This document shows, one piece after another, positions 36,797 through 47,839 of a DNA stretch of 64,000 bases. A program made the translations under genes and the position numbers. Within the stretch, counting starts at the first letter, position 1, and every line of letters begins with the position of its first letter. The notes beneath the pieces were generated by a model that was not told where the DNA came from, did not search any database, and worked only from the letters and a program-made list of their open reading frames with translations. The stretch is from Dermatemys mawii (Eukaryota; Chordata; Testudines; Dermatemydidae), in NCBI GenBank assembly GCA_007922305.1, contig ML677366.1:12802881-12866880 (forward strand). Direction: 5' to 3'.

Positions 36797-36868
36797 ATAT
36801 AGCGCAGATGAGGGTTCTTGGCAAAGGCTCGCGGCTGGATGCTCCGAAGTCCTGAGTTCTTGATTGTC
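36797..36868 (-). CDS. NTRK3: NTRK3 (TrkC) coding exon, second LRR exon (72 bp)
   Basis: On the minus strand the exon follows a CTCCTTCCAG acceptor and ends before a GTGAGT donor (plus strand ACTCAC at 36791-36796). With the preceding exon's CT it opens with Leu, then reads TIKNSGLRSIQPRAFAKNPH and LRY, and it ends with AT of the next Ile codon. That is 24 codons, phase 2-2. It is one leucine-rich repeat (IKNSGLRSIQPRAF) of the TrkC ectodomain. TrkB has a different sequence at this place, so the paralogue call is firm. It is too short to appear as an ATG-started ORF. The donor leads into a very long intron (27.4 kb) before the next LRR exon. Confidence 0.97.
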
Positions 36869-37187
36869 CTGGAAGGAGATTTAAGAGGACAGTGATGAAG
36901 TAAAGACTGAGGATCAATGGGCACTCAAACCCCTTTGCTAAACTCGAGGAGACGGTTGAGAGACAATGCCCATAAAACTGAAAGCGACAGGCCGAGCAAG
37001 ACAGTTTCAGGAGCGGACGCTCGGGGAGTTAACGAGCTCGAGGAGGGGTGAACGCTTTAATCGCTCGCCTCGGAAGACCGGGGGAAGGTCACAAATAGAG
37101 AGGAGTCTGGTTGTCTCAATTTAATCTGACAGACCTAGTACTGTCAAGAGCATGCGTAGCACGAGAAGCCATTGGGCAAGCCTCCCC

Positions 37188-37394
37188 TACGCAGCTCTGC
37201 CAATGCACCCCAATCCTGACCCATAAGACTTCCTGCTACTGCAGCCCTGGGCTTCCCCACACGGCATTATCAATACACTTTGGTCATCACTCCCTGCTAT
37301 TCCAGTCCTGTGCTCCCAAAACACATCTCTGCCAGTGCCTCTCAATCCTGATGGCACCTCCCATGGCCCTTGCTACTTCTGGTCCATAGTTCCC
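37188..37394. repeat. three degenerate ~65-bp tandem units (dispersed family)
   Basis: CTCTGCCAATGCACCCCAAT, CAATACACTTTGGTCATC and CTCTGCCAGTGCCTCTCAAT start successive units. Each is followed by a CCTGCTATTCCAGTCCTG-like segment in two of the three units. The unit type matches 8040-8190. It lies inside the short NTRK3 intron. Confidence 0.6.
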
Positions 37395-37849
37395 TTGGGT
37401 CCATTGTTCTAGAGATCTGTGATGGACATATACATCCTTTGGGGAGCACCACACACATTTAACCCAGGAGAAAATCCCTTTGCTTTGAGCACCTGAGGAC
37501 AAGTGAGTTTTTCCCAGCATGATAAGAAGAGAGGAGAAGGATCCTCTTCCTCTTGTGCTCTGGCAGAACTAAATCAGCACCAGGGCTGTGATTTCTTAAT
37601 CTCCTCAATGGACAAGATACCAGACTCCAGCAGCTCCCCAGCGAGCCGTGTGCTGGGGATTGGTTCGGCACACAGCTAGCTGGCAAGCCGAGTGCCGGAA
37701 GCTGAGCGACATACTGTAGGTTTCCCACTGAAATGAGGTTGAAGAGTTTCAACTTAATCCCTGGTGGACATCTGGAATGGGATTTGAAAGGTCTGGGCAC
37801 CCGTCCTGGCTGTACTGCAGGCTCCCCGTGCGACTGACGAATCGCTACC

Positions 37850-37975
37850 TCGGCTCCCCCTCCGTAGAATGGAGATTCGAATACTTCCCTACCTCAGAAG
37901 GGTATGCTGAGGACACAGTCGTTGTGACTGTGAAACACTCAGCTGCTACTGCAATGGGAACCCCATAAGTAACCA
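37850..37975 (+). mobile_element. MIR-like SINE fragment, degraded
   Basis: CCCTCCGTAGAATGGAGATT, ATACTTCCCTACCTCAGAAG and GTGTGAAACACTCAG-like text follow the 3' half of MIR (the 'taaaatggggataatacctacctca ... gtgaagcactttg' string). Confidence 0.5.
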
Positions 37976-38308
37976 GACAGATAGAAATAGCTGGTGTTTC
38001 ACATCTTAGGAGAGCAGTGCAGCATGTGGACCCAGATCTGGACTAGCAGGGCGTGATCCAGGTTAGGACTGAAGAGCATTGACAGAGCTGTGTGAAGTTC
38101 ATAGTCTGCCTGGCCAGGGCAGGAAAGCTGCAAAAGTTAAGGAGAAAGGCAAGGTTCCACATCTGCCTGGGAACAGTCAGTCATGCTCTCAACGATATAG
38201 GTCAGAGGCCGTAGGATGAAAGAAGCAATATTTCCCTGCTGCAACCTGAACTGGCTGTCCCCACAGCACCCTTCAGGTCTCTCGCCCTCCCTCATGCATG
38301 GTACTCAC

Positions 38309-38383
38309 AGCCTCTGGAGTCCCGTGTACAGCTCCATGTCTACAGCATTCAGCGTCTGCAAGTTCTTCCAGTTCTCTATGTGT
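38309..38383 (-). CDS. NTRK3: NTRK3 (TrkC) coding exon, first LRR exon (75 bp)
   Basis: Read on the minus strand, a pyrimidine-rich tract ending in CAG precedes the exon, and GTGAGT (plus strand ACTCAC, 38303-38308) follows it. The 75 bp encode HIENWKNLQTLNAVDMEL followed by YTGLQRL. The first base completes an Ile codon from the previous exon and the last two bases start a Leu codon, so the exon is phase 2-2. This is the start of the leucine-rich repeat domain of TrkC, the cell-surface tyrosine kinase receptor for neurotrophin-3. The LNAVDMELYTGLQ stretch separates it from TrkA and TrkB as I know those families. An ORF that runs further upstream from an ATG is intron read-through; the real start codon is in an earlier exon not seen here. 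The next exon, 1.44 kb downstream on the minus strand, joins in frame. Confidence 0.97.
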
Positions 38384-39089
38384 CTGCGGAGAGGAAGGAA
38401 AGGTTCAGCCCTAGGCACGAAAGGACAGTCAGTCTGTTCCACGCAGGTGAAGCACTGCGGGACACAGGCAATGCCCAGGAAACTGTCCACTCCCCGGCTT
38501 TGCCCAAAAGACACACAACAGCAAGGAAGGCTTGGGGGAAGCCTGGGGCAGCCAGCAGGGGTTGTTGGGATGGGGTGTTGTAGCAGAGAGACTGGAGGTT
38601 GAGATTGTTTGGGTGGGGGATAGTATGGGAAGGGGGAAGAAGAGCCTGAAGCTACTGTGGGAAAGGGTTATGGGGGCAGTAGGAGCCTAAGACAGATGTC
38701 CGGGGGGGGAGAGAGAGAGTGTCCAGAGTGAGTGAACCCCTGAAGAAGCTTCCCTTGTTCTGCACCATTATCCCCCCAGCTAGCAGCTATTGCTACTGTC
38801 ACTCCCCATCCGGAGCTCCCCACCCGACCCACCACCAGCAAGAGGAGCAGGGAGACAGGGGAAGAAAAGCCACTTGTCCATTGCAGTCTGGCTCCCCAGT
38901 AACTCCCCTGCAGCCACTTTGCCTAGAGCCCGCCACGCTGTGTAAACTCACTCTAGGGCTTGGTCTACTTCTACAGTCCCATCTCTGTAGCACCTCACGC
39001 TCTCTAGCGGGTTTGTCCTCACCCCAATCCTGTGAGGCAAGGAGCTATTAGGAGTCTATTACAGGAGTAGGCGGCTGAGGTTCTGTAGC

Positions 39090-39163
39090 CAGCAATGTGG
39101 AGTGGGTCAGACCAGATGATCATGATGGTCCCTTCTGACCTTAAAGTCTATGAGTCTCTGAGC
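39090..39163 (+). mobile_element. CR1 LINE 3' tail
   Basis: CAGACCAGATGATCATGATG, GTCCCTTCTGACCTTAAAG and TCTATGAGTCTCTGAG match the CR1 3' terminus including the octamer-like tail. Only about 70 bp remain. Confidence 0.8.
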
Positions 39164-39164
39164 T

Positions 39165-39245
39165 ATTGTTGTCCCTATTTTACTTGGGAAGCTAGGCACA
39201 AAGAGTGTGTGTCAGAGCAGGGATTTGAACCCAGCTCACAAGTCT
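39165..39245 (-). mobile_element. MIR-like SINE fragment
   Basis: GTTGTCCCTATTTTACTTGG, AGCTAGGCACAAAGAG and AGCAGGGATTTGAACCCAGC match the MIR-type 'cagagcagggatttgaacccaggtc' antisense core. It abuts a CR1 tail. Confidence 0.6.
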
Positions 39246-39454
39246 CAGGCCAGGGGGCCATCCTCCAGCCAGGAGGAAGAGGGATAATTTCTTCCCTGCC
39301 AAGTCCTGGATGGGGTGTATGGACCCCATACCTCCTTTCCTGGACAGAGCTTAGATTTGCAAAGCAGGGTTTGAGGCCAGGGGCTTTGGTTGAGGTGACT
39401 GCTATGTACTGTAAAACAAGGATGGAAGGACCTGGTCATACGTTTAATCCAGAG

Positions 39455-39760
39455 AGACATGGTTGGGGAGGGAATATCTTTCATTGGACCAACTTCTGTT
39501 GAGGAGAGAGGGAAGCTTTTGAGCTTCCACAGAGCTCTTGGGGTCAGAGAAAGGTACTGAGTGCCTCAGCTAAATACAAGTTGGAACAAGTGGTTTGGCA
39601 TAACTAGTTAACACACATTCCATGGGACCATTCAAGGTGAAGTGGTTACAGCAACACAGAACACATATATGTATCCGCTCTGCCAATGGGAGGGACAGGT
39701 GGGTTTCTACTCTTTGCTGGCTGGGGAGTGTTAACGTGACATGGTAGTCGGCTTAGTTTG
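39455..39760. mobile_element. interspersed amniote repeat, class not resolved
   Basis: AATATCTTTCATTGGACCAA, CTTCTGTTGAGGAGAGAGG, AAGCTTTTGAGCTTCCACAG and AGCTCTTGGGGTCAG match a repeat I have seen widely in reptile genomes. I cannot assign its class with certainty. The copy is moderately diverged and noncoding. Confidence 0.5.
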
Positions 39761-39870
39761 TAAAATGTCTTTACAATGAGTTCCTCATGCACTTGAGGCA
39801 GTCGGACAGGCGTGCTATAGAGAATGAGGGAAAGAACCCAGAGCTGGCACTGCTGTATTGTTTAATTCCT

Positions 39871-40075
39871 AGGTTATGTCTACACAGCAAGCCATGGAGC
39901 CCAGGTGTACAGACTGAGGCTTGCAGTACAGTGCTAAAAACAGCTGTGTAGACACTGTGGCTCAAACCGGAGGTCAGGTGCTGGGGCCCGTCCCTCCCTA
40001 GGCTTCAGAGCCCAAGAGTCTACATAGCTGTCATCCTGGGCTCTGAGACTCACTAGCAGTACAACTATACCCTTC
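39871..40075. mobile_element. palindromic MITE (TGTCTACAC family)
   Basis: The left end GGTTATGTCTACACAGCAAG is mirrored by ACTAGCAGTACAACTATACC on the right. AGCTGTGTAGACACTGTGG and AGTCTACATAGCTGTC are further inverted pieces inside. It lies next to a hAT-type fragment. Confidence 0.6.
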
Positions 40076-40149
40076 TAGGCGTGGACTCCTGTGAGCAGGC
40101 CTCAACCCTGAGCTGGTGGAGCCCAGCCTAGAGAACAGAGGAGCGTTTT

Positions 40150-40717
40150 GTCTTCCCGGCCCATTCATCCGACCCCCTCCCACTTCCCACTCCCTTACTG
40201 CCCCTCTCAGAGCCCCCGACCCAACCAACCCCCGCCCCCCGCTGCTTGTCCCCTGACCGTCCCCTCCAGAGGGCACCCCCCGCCCCTAATCACCCCCCCC
40301 CCAGGACTCCACCTCCATCCAATCCCCCTGCTCCCTGTCCCCTGACTTCCCTGACTCCTAGCCACACCCCCTCCCCCTGACAGGTCCCCTGGGACTCCCA
40401 CGTCCTATCCAACACCCCTGTTCCCTGTCCCCAGACCACCATCCCCGAGACCCTCTGCCCCTTATCCAACCCCTCAGCCCTGGCCCCCTTACCATGCCGC
40501 TCAGAGCCATGTGTCTGGCCAGAGCAGACATGCTGCTGCACTGATCAGCCAGAACGCACAGCCCCACCCTCCAGAGCGCTGCTTGCACAGCACAGAGGCT
40601 GCAGGGAAGGGGGGACAACGGAGGAGGAGTTAGCCTCCCCAGCCGGGAGCTCAGAGTCGGGACAGGAGGGGCCCGCAGGCCAGACGTGGCCCACTGGCCA
40701 TAGTTTGCCCACCCCTG
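40150..40717 (-). mobile_element. hAT-type non-autonomous element, minus orientation, one end lost
   Basis: The plus strand ends GCCATAGTTTGCCCACCCCTG (given as GCCATAGTTTGCCCAC + CCCTG), the complement of a CAGGGGTGGGCAAAC hAT terminus. The inner part is C-rich with repeated CCCCTGACC and CCCCTGACTTCC-like phrases at 40190-40500. The left terminus is not evident. Proline- and arginine-rich ORFs on both strands are by-products of this composition. Confidence 0.65.
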
Positions 40718-41114
40718 GCTCAGAGACACACAAGCATCCAAAATGGAAGAACAATTTTGGAAGTGGCTTTATACCAGACTGCAGCTGCTTACGGAGACAG
40801 CTCAGCAAAGCTGGGCTCCAGCCTCTTGCCCCATGATGGAAGCCAGTGCCCCTTTCACATGTTAATAACCTATAATCATATACACCACATGATGGCATAG
40901 ACAGACACACACACAGACACACACGGTAATCACACAACACCATAGGCTGAGTCACTTTCATATACAAAAGGCTTTTTATTTCAGTCCAGCCTGAATTGCA
41001 GTTTGCTATGAGCTGTGAACCCAGCATTTTCATGCTACGCTAGAAGTAGTGTTTCACTCTTTTGCACTTCATTAAGTGTCAGTTACACAGCCTATGGGAG
41101 TTTGCGCAGTACCA

Positions 41115-41230
41115 TCCTACCACTTAGCACTTTCACTCAGAGATCTCCAAGCACTGCACAAAACAGAGAGGTCTCCTGATCTCTACTTCACAGAAGAAAC
41201 AGAGGTACAGAGAGAAGCCGGAGGTCAGAT
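41115..41230. mobile_element. ancient L2/MIR-like fragment
   Basis: TAGCACTTTCACTCAGAGAT, CTCCAAGCACTGCACAAA, GATCTCTACTTCACAGAAGA and AAACAGAGGTACAGAGAG match the 'agcactttacaaa ... ttttacagatggggaaactgaggcacagagag' type sequence. Confidence 0.55.
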
Positions 41231-41578
41231 TTTCAAAAACAAAATCACTAACAATGGGCGTTTCCATTTTTGAATGACCACCTGGAATCGGATTTTCACT
41301 GGTCCTGAGCATCGACACCACCTGTTGGATGATACAGGTGCTGAGTACAGCCAAGAAATCAGACCCCCAACAAGTGGTTTGAACTGGGCACCCAAAAAAA
41401 AGCCTGAAGCCCCCCCCAAGAGGAGTGGCCACATTTGAAAATATTGCTCTAAATCCACCTGACCAAGATCAGCAGCAGTCTTGGGAACAGACCCCAGGAG
41501 TCCCAGTTCTTAGCCCTATGCCTTACACTACAGAGACATGCCCAGAGAGAGATGCCTACGTTACATTCTACATATAGT

Positions 41579-41600
41579 ACACACACACACACACACACAC
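41579..41600. repeat. (AC)n microsatellite
   Basis: Uninterrupted AC run of 22 bp. A nearby ORF reads through it and is not a gene. Confidence 0.9.
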
Positions 41601-41879
41601 CTCTTTGTATCTTGCCTAATTAGGCTGGGGTGGATTTCCATGAGGATGCCCTCTCTCTCCACGATGTCTGAGCAGATGACATGGCCCCTTTCGAGAGCCG
41701 CAGCTCAAGACCCACATCTGTGTTTGGATGCTGAGCTGAGAAATAAGCGCTGGATTCCAGCAAGCAAGCAGCTCTCAAACACACACAATGGAAATGTGAG
41801 ATGTGCATTTGACTCCGCACCCCTTGTAGGGCAATGAGGAAATTGATTTGTCATCCAGGTGTATTAGGTCTAGTGATCT

Positions 41880-42235
41880 AGACAGGAGCAAAAGCTTTCA
41901 TTTATCTGTTATTTTTAGCATTATAAACAAACTGTCTTGCACACCAGCTCCAGACCTTGCAGATATGAACGCGCAGGGGGTGGAGAAGGGGGCCTTCTTT
42001 TAAAAGAAGCAGCCAATAGACTCCAGCTCTCTGCCTCTCCCCAGCTGTCAGGAGGAAGAAAGCCACAGGCCGTGCAATTCAGGCTGACGGGTACTTTAAA
42101 AAGTCGATAGGTTCAAGGACTTCCTTTGAAATCCACTTCAGCGTGTTTTGTGACTGACGCGCTGATCCGGGAGGCCACTGCAATGCAAAGCAGCAATTAC
42201 CTGCGGGAATACCAATGAGCCATGGACAATCCATC
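41880..42235. other. candidate conserved noncoding segment
   Basis: Repeat-free sequence with TTCATTTATCTGTTATTTTT, AGCATTATAAACAAACTG, GTGTTTTGTGACTGACGCG and CAATGCAAAGCAGCAATTACC. No coding signal. Suggested only by composition and lack of repeats. Confidence 0.2.
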
Positions 42236-43639
42236 GGACCCACCGCCTGCTTGTAGATGAGACACTAGAGATCCTGGGTCAATTTCACAGTGTTTGGGGA
42301 TGTTTCCAGGCAATCTCTATAGCACCCATTATCCTGCTAACGACTGCAGTACAGAGTGCACGCTGCCTCTGCCCACCTCACCACCCTTTCAGTGCTGGCC
42401 CCATTACAACGATACTACAAAGACTGATGGTTACACACTGCCAATGGATCCCAACTAGCTCTAACTAGCTCTGCATACAGGGGTCACGCTTCCTCCACTG
42501 AACTTGCCCTCGGCTAGCCTGGAAGATGCAGGCAGCCACACAGTGACATGACACACGGTTCAGGACAGAAAGGAAGGTACGAAGAATCCTGTCTCCCACT
42601 GAAACCACCTGGGGAATTTAAAGCCAGCAAAATAATTCCCTGAGATGGAAGGCCAAGGATTGAGGGTCTAGCACTCCGGATCCTGAAAGGAGTGCCATGG
42701 GATTTGATACCCAGTGGACAGGGCCTTGGTTTTGTGTTCCATCTGAAGAACAGCCCCCTCCAGCAGCACATGTGGGCCGGCACCGTGCTGGGGCACGAAG
42801 GTCAGTACGGACTCAGAGGGCATTACCTCCATCACCCCCTGCTGCTCAACACCTCCTTCCCCCACACTGGAGTCAGTAGGAACCCCAAAGGCTGGCGCCC
42901 CCTTTTGAGTCCCCCCCCACACACACACACTCTGCTCTGCAGCGTTGCGCTGGGGCACTGGGGTCAGCACTCACACAGGGGAGAGCACCTACACCCCGCC
43001 CCTGCAACCCCCATGAGTTTTCTCTGGGATCCCCTCTGTTATAACCCCAGTCACACCAGCGAGCCACGGCTGAACAGTTTTACGCAGGCTGCTGCTGTCC
43101 AGATGTTCACAGTCAGCACTGAGCTATTCCCCAACCCCACCCGTTTAATTTTCAGGTGAGTTTTTGTGAGAACCTCAGAACTCAGAGGCTCCATCCAGGG
43201 ATCAAAGGCAACAACTGACAATGAATAAATGAACAATTCGTGGCAAGTTCCACCATATCAGAGCAGCACCAGACTTGGCTCCACTCCCCACCCCCGTTCC
43301 ACACACTCCCCACCCATCAGCCTGCACTGTTTGGCTTTTGCTAAACCCTTCCTGGTAGGTATTGTGGAATCTGATTTTGGATTCCCCTCTCCTGCGCCAA
43401 GGAACAGTTGAAGATATGTTCCAAACCACTGCAAGGTTAAGTGGAAACTGTTTGTCCTGACCGCAGCCTTGCCACACGACTTTGCATGCTCCGTGAAAGA
43501 GAGAGAGAAGAAAGCCCATAGCACAATGAAGACCCTGGCTGTATGGAGGGAGATTAAATAACAGCACAGATCTCTGATTTGCATTCTCCCTTCACCCATA
43601 CTTACATACTCCATAAGAATGTCTGAGGAAGCCATAAAG

Positions 43640-44010
43640 CAAGCAAGCCATCCTTTACAGCATTATAAAGCACTTATCACATACATTTAATAACTATGGG
43701 CATGAAAGACTTAATTCGCTCAACATGGAAGTTATAAAATTGAATCAGTAACTGAGCATCAAAGGGAAATACAGGCACATAAATACTTACAAGGGCAATA
43801 TTTTCCCTATTAAACGGATGGATTTCCCCTCAACTCCCACTCCCCATGGGCACATAAAAAAAAGTCTCCCAGCACTGAGGAAGTTTATATCGTTAGAGGA
43901 TAATTCGAGGTCACTGGGGAAAAAAAACAACTCCAGCTTTGGAGAAACAATTATCAGCATCACCCTAGGGTGTAATTGTGATTTGGCAAGGTAATGATCA
44001 TAAAACATAA
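43640..44010. other. AT-rich unique segment, possible conserved noncoding DNA
   Basis: Contains TACAGCATTATAAAGCAC, CATACATTTAATAACTATGG and AAGACTTAATTCGCTC. The minus-strand ORF across 43787-44122 is not supported by any domain. A regulatory role is unproven. Confidence 0.2.
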
Positions 44011-44504
44011 CATTTGTGACACAGCACTCTCTACACATGCAAATCTGTGCAGCGAGCCAGGTCCTTATAGAGCACATGTGAGGACAGACATTGTACGTGA
44101 GGCTTGCGCAGGACTCAGGCAAAGAAAGCAGATGAGGCAGTTACCCGTCCATGGCCCTAACCTCACGTAACCTAGTGGCCCATATGGGATCATTCAGAGG
44201 AACTTGGTTAGTTCAAAAAGGTGCAACAACAGAACAACTAGCACCGCTGATTAGAAACTACTAACGGACAGGCCCGATCCACCACTAGCAGAAAACAGGA
44301 TTCAGTTCTGCATTCTTGTCCCAGACGTGACACTGCACCAGAATCCTACACAGGACTCAGCCCAACATCCCAGCTCAGACATTTGTTTGGCATCCCCAGA
44401 GAGACAAAGACATGAATGGACTGTGGAGACTGAATTCTTTTCACCCGCTACAGAAGGTCTCTGAGTCCCAGCTGAGACCCACAGGCAGGGCGTGATGGGG
44501 GAGC

Positions 44505-44612
44505 AGGAACATCTACACTGCTGTTTTTAGCCCCATAGCACGAACTCAGGTTAGGTGGAGTGAGCTCAGATTTGCTGCCCACAGGGCTTGTTTTGCAGTG
44601 TAAACATGCCCG
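44505..44612. mobile_element. short palindromic MITE (TGTCTACAC family), fragment
   Basis: GAACATCTACACTGCTGTTT on the left is mirrored by TTGTTTTGCAGTGTAAACATGC (rightmost part) on the right. Length is about 108 bp. Confidence 0.55.
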
Positions 44613-45734
44613 CTTCATCCCAACAGTGATTAAGGGGGCCTACCAGTGTATAATCACCACGCAGGGAGAGGCGCTGCTTAGAGTGATCCAATGGGACAGA
44701 AGGAGGAGCTATGGGATTAAGCAAAGGATCTTTAAATTGAATATCATTAAAAGTCTCCTGACAGTGTGGAATCTGAGTCTCCTGCAACGGGAGGTGGAAC
44801 CATCACCCCACTGAAGCACCACCAGGGGAAAAGAGCGGGTGCACAGCAGGCAGGAGGGGAAACATTGTACAGAACAATCTTGCACTGTCCCTCAGGGATA
44901 GATAAAACGACCCTTCCTCTTCCTACTCCCATCCTTGCCTAGCACTGCCTCCTCCTCTGTCCTCTTCCACACAGCCTGGCCAGACAATGCAGGTGCAAGA
45001 ACCTTCCCCTCTGCAGCTCTCTTTGCCAAAGTCTCCGAGTTCTCCCCCCTCGCCATTGAGTTAATAACTCTGCAACGCATCTTGCGATCTGGTTTGTGGC
45101 CGGAGGGGCATCAAGTCATTTCTGCTGAGACACTGAAGACACTACCATCTAGGTAAGGATCCTGGAGATCACTGAATTCTTCTCCCCCCAGAATCCCTCT
45201 CCTCTGCCCTCACAAGCCCCGCCACAGTTCTCAGGGCACCAGCTGTAACTGGTGTGGATTTTTAAGGACACTTTTCAAATAAGTCGGGATGAGCTCAGCA
45301 TCCCAGCCAGTGTCTCCCCTCTCACCAAAACACGTTCTGCTCTCCCAGGCTACCCTGGAGTTCTTGCTCAGTGCTGAAGGGCTGCCTCATTTGCAGTATC
45401 TAAATTCATTGCCATAGAAAGGCATTCGAGTACAGAAGATGCTCTAGAAAACCAGCCTCTAGCCTGTAAGTGATATATTTAAGCTCTGCTTGGAATCCAT
45501 ATAGAATTATCCCAGGCACTGATGCTGTGCCCAGCTACACAATGCTGCTGGTACTCCATAAGAACGCAGGCCAAAAGTTTAGGCTTCGCATTTCAGCTTT
45601 GTTAAAGGGGTTGGAAAGAGAGGCACTGACAATGTTATTGATTCCTTACTGAATGTAGTGGTACGTATTGGGGTGGGGCAGCAACATCAGATTCCCTGCA
45701 CGTTGTCCCTGGGTTTGTTTTTCACCATCCTCTA

Positions 45735-46271
45735 AGGGTATGTCTATACTGCAGTGTAAGCTCAGGGTTCAAATTCAGGCTCAAGCCTAGTCCCCTTCCC
45801 TCTACACACAAATTGCAATAACCCAGGGCTCAGAACCAAAGTCCCAGGACCCCACAGGGGTTGAGGGTCCGAGCCTGAGTCAAGCCAGGACTCAGGGTTC
45901 AAGCCCTATTGCTTTGCAGTGTAGATGCAGACCCATTGGACTCATGCTTTGGGAGTCCACCAAAAGTATCGCACGGGCTGACTTTCTTTGTCCTATGGAC
46001 CGTCTCATTTCCCCCACACCGCACCACAAACAAAGGGCTAAAGTAGACACATTTGGGGAGGCCGCCAGGAAGTCTGGGACACGGGTAGTTGGACTTGGGC
46101 CTGCATAATGCAGTGTAGATGCTGGAGACCCAGGCTGGGACTCCGGGTTCAACAATTCCTAACCTGGGGTTACAAATGAGTGTAGACACTCAAGCCCTAT
46201 GTTAATAAACCCAAGGTCTGCTAACTCAAATCCTATTAACCCTGAGTTTCCATTGCAGTGTAGACATGCCT
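45735..46271. mobile_element. MITE (TGTCTACAC family) flanked by TA
   Basis: The left end AGGGTATGTCTATACTGCAG is mirrored by ATTGCAGTGTAGACATGCCT at the right. TA lies immediately outside both ends (45733-45734 and 46272-46273), consistent with a Tc1/mariner-type 2-bp target duplication. Internal TTGCAGTGTAGATGC (about 45916) and TGCAGTGTAGATGCTGG (about 46109) show further copies of the end motif. No transposase. A second, similar end (GGGTCTGTCTTCACTGCAG) begins right after the element. Confidence 0.8.
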
Positions 46272-46345
46272 TAGGGTCTGTCTTCACTGCAGAGTTAGTC
46301 CAGGTTCTTATCTGGGCATTGCCCCTAACCAATCCACTCTCAAAA
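46272..46345. mobile_element. truncated MITE end abutting the previous element
   Basis: TAGGGTCTGTCTTCACTGC follows directly on the right TA of 45735-46271 and resembles the same family's terminus. No matching inverted end was found to the right, so it is a fragment. Confidence 0.45.
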
Positions 46346-46544
46346 TCCTCGGAGTTGAACTAAATCATGTTTTCAAATGAGATAAGTGGCATTTTAGAGT
46401 TGGGGAAACTGAGGCATCGGTCTAATTACTCCTTGGCCTTTCACCTTGTGTCACAGACACCCAACAAAACAGGTGTAACCCACCACTCAAAGGGTGAGTG
46501 CGTAAGGAGGGAACTCTAATTCAGCAGCACTTTACACCCAGTTG

Positions 46545-46675
46545 GCACAGATGTAAATAATTACTGAAATGCAACCACCTCTGGGGTGGAATGCAGCAGT
46601 TGCAAGGCAATGGTGAATGAGGCCCCAGACCCCTGCTTTAACCACTAGACCAACCTCTCTCTCCCTTCAGCTCCC
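46545..46675. mobile_element. possible MIR-type fragment
   Basis: TGCTTTAACCACTAGACCAA is a phrase typical of the tail of antisense MIR-like elements. The rest is too diverged to delimit. Confidence 0.35.
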
Positions 46676-47839
46676 GTGGAAGGTTTCAGACAGACATTCC
46701 TGGAGACCAAAGTCATATATTTCTCCCTGTAGAGAGGTCATTTCTTTGTTATTGTAGGGCTGGGTGTGTGGCTGGCAGTCTCATCTGCTGCCAGTGGGCC
46801 AACTTTCTTCCTAAAGTCACGACTAAAACAATCCTTTGCATCAGGAGCACCGGTCCCTGCTGCTGCTTGTTAGAGACTTATCTGCTGTGCATCAGGAGCA
46901 TATGTTCTAGATTAGGGACTATTACCATAAACCTGGTCATGTTTCATTACCCTGCAGCTCTGGGGCTGAGGGCTTCCCAAGGGAAAAAGCTGCTTCCTGA
47001 GAATCTCAATCACAGCACAAGCCTCAGCATGGGCCAGCATTGCCTGACTTAGGAGATGGCCTTAGGGGACCCAAAGAGCCACCCCTTGGACAATAGCTAA
47101 CGGAGGTAGTGAGAGCCATCCTGGCTTCTGGATGAAGGACACTTGTTTTATTCCCCTTAGTCCTTCATATAAAGCATGAGGTCCTGACCCTCTGTGGTCA
47201 GTAAAGATCACACGGCACTTTCTTCAATGCCCAGCATCCAGGCCAAATCCCAACTCGTTCAATTACATTCTGCCTCACTGAATTCCCCCCGTGGGTTCAA
47301 ATGGATATGGGGTGGTTCTTCACTTCCTGTTGTAAACCCAGAGGGATAAGGGGTATATAGAGTCCAGGCTGCACCAGATGGCATGATTAACGATAGAGAT
47401 GCAGGTAGAGTGGATACTTACACATCCCCACAATACTGAACACACCAGGGCTTCCAGGAATGAGGGGGCCTGCCCCCACCCCGTGCGCCCTCATGTACAT
47501 GCCACAGAGAGGATGCCATTTTGAAGAGTGCACCACCCTGCCCCTGCTTGCGTTACCACGTGCACACACACCAGCAAGGTCACCCCAGCACTCTTGTGAT
47601 ACCTGACAAAGCCACATCTGGTGTTGTCTCAGTACTGGGCAGGGGGCAACTATCTAAAAACAGGACCGTGCATCCTAAAACGAGACAAAACAGCCTGCCT
47701 AGATAATGGCGGGGGTTAAGGAGCTAGGGCTCTCTCCAATCACAGGATCAATCATTTTCTTGGGGATTGTGTTTAAACTAGGGTGGAAACCACGCAAGAG
47801 AAGAGCTAAGAGCGCCAGCCAGAGCCAAAGGGTGGACGC

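Larger units (their letters stand above)
36869..38308 (-). other. NTRK3: NTRK3 intron between first and second LRR exons (1,440 bp)
   Basis: Bounded by GTGAGT at 38308-38303 and CTTCCAG at 36875-36869 when read on the minus strand. It holds an approximately 65-bp degenerate tandem repeat (37188-37394) and a MIR-like stretch (about 37850-37975). The rest, 37395-37850 and 37976-38300, shows nothing I recognise. Its short length contrasts with the 27.4 kb intron that follows. Confidence 0.9.

Noticed and set aside
38305..38514. 69-aa minus-strand ORF as a complete small gene
   Set aside because: Only its last 25 codons are real (NTRK3 exon); the upstream part crosses the splice acceptor into intron.
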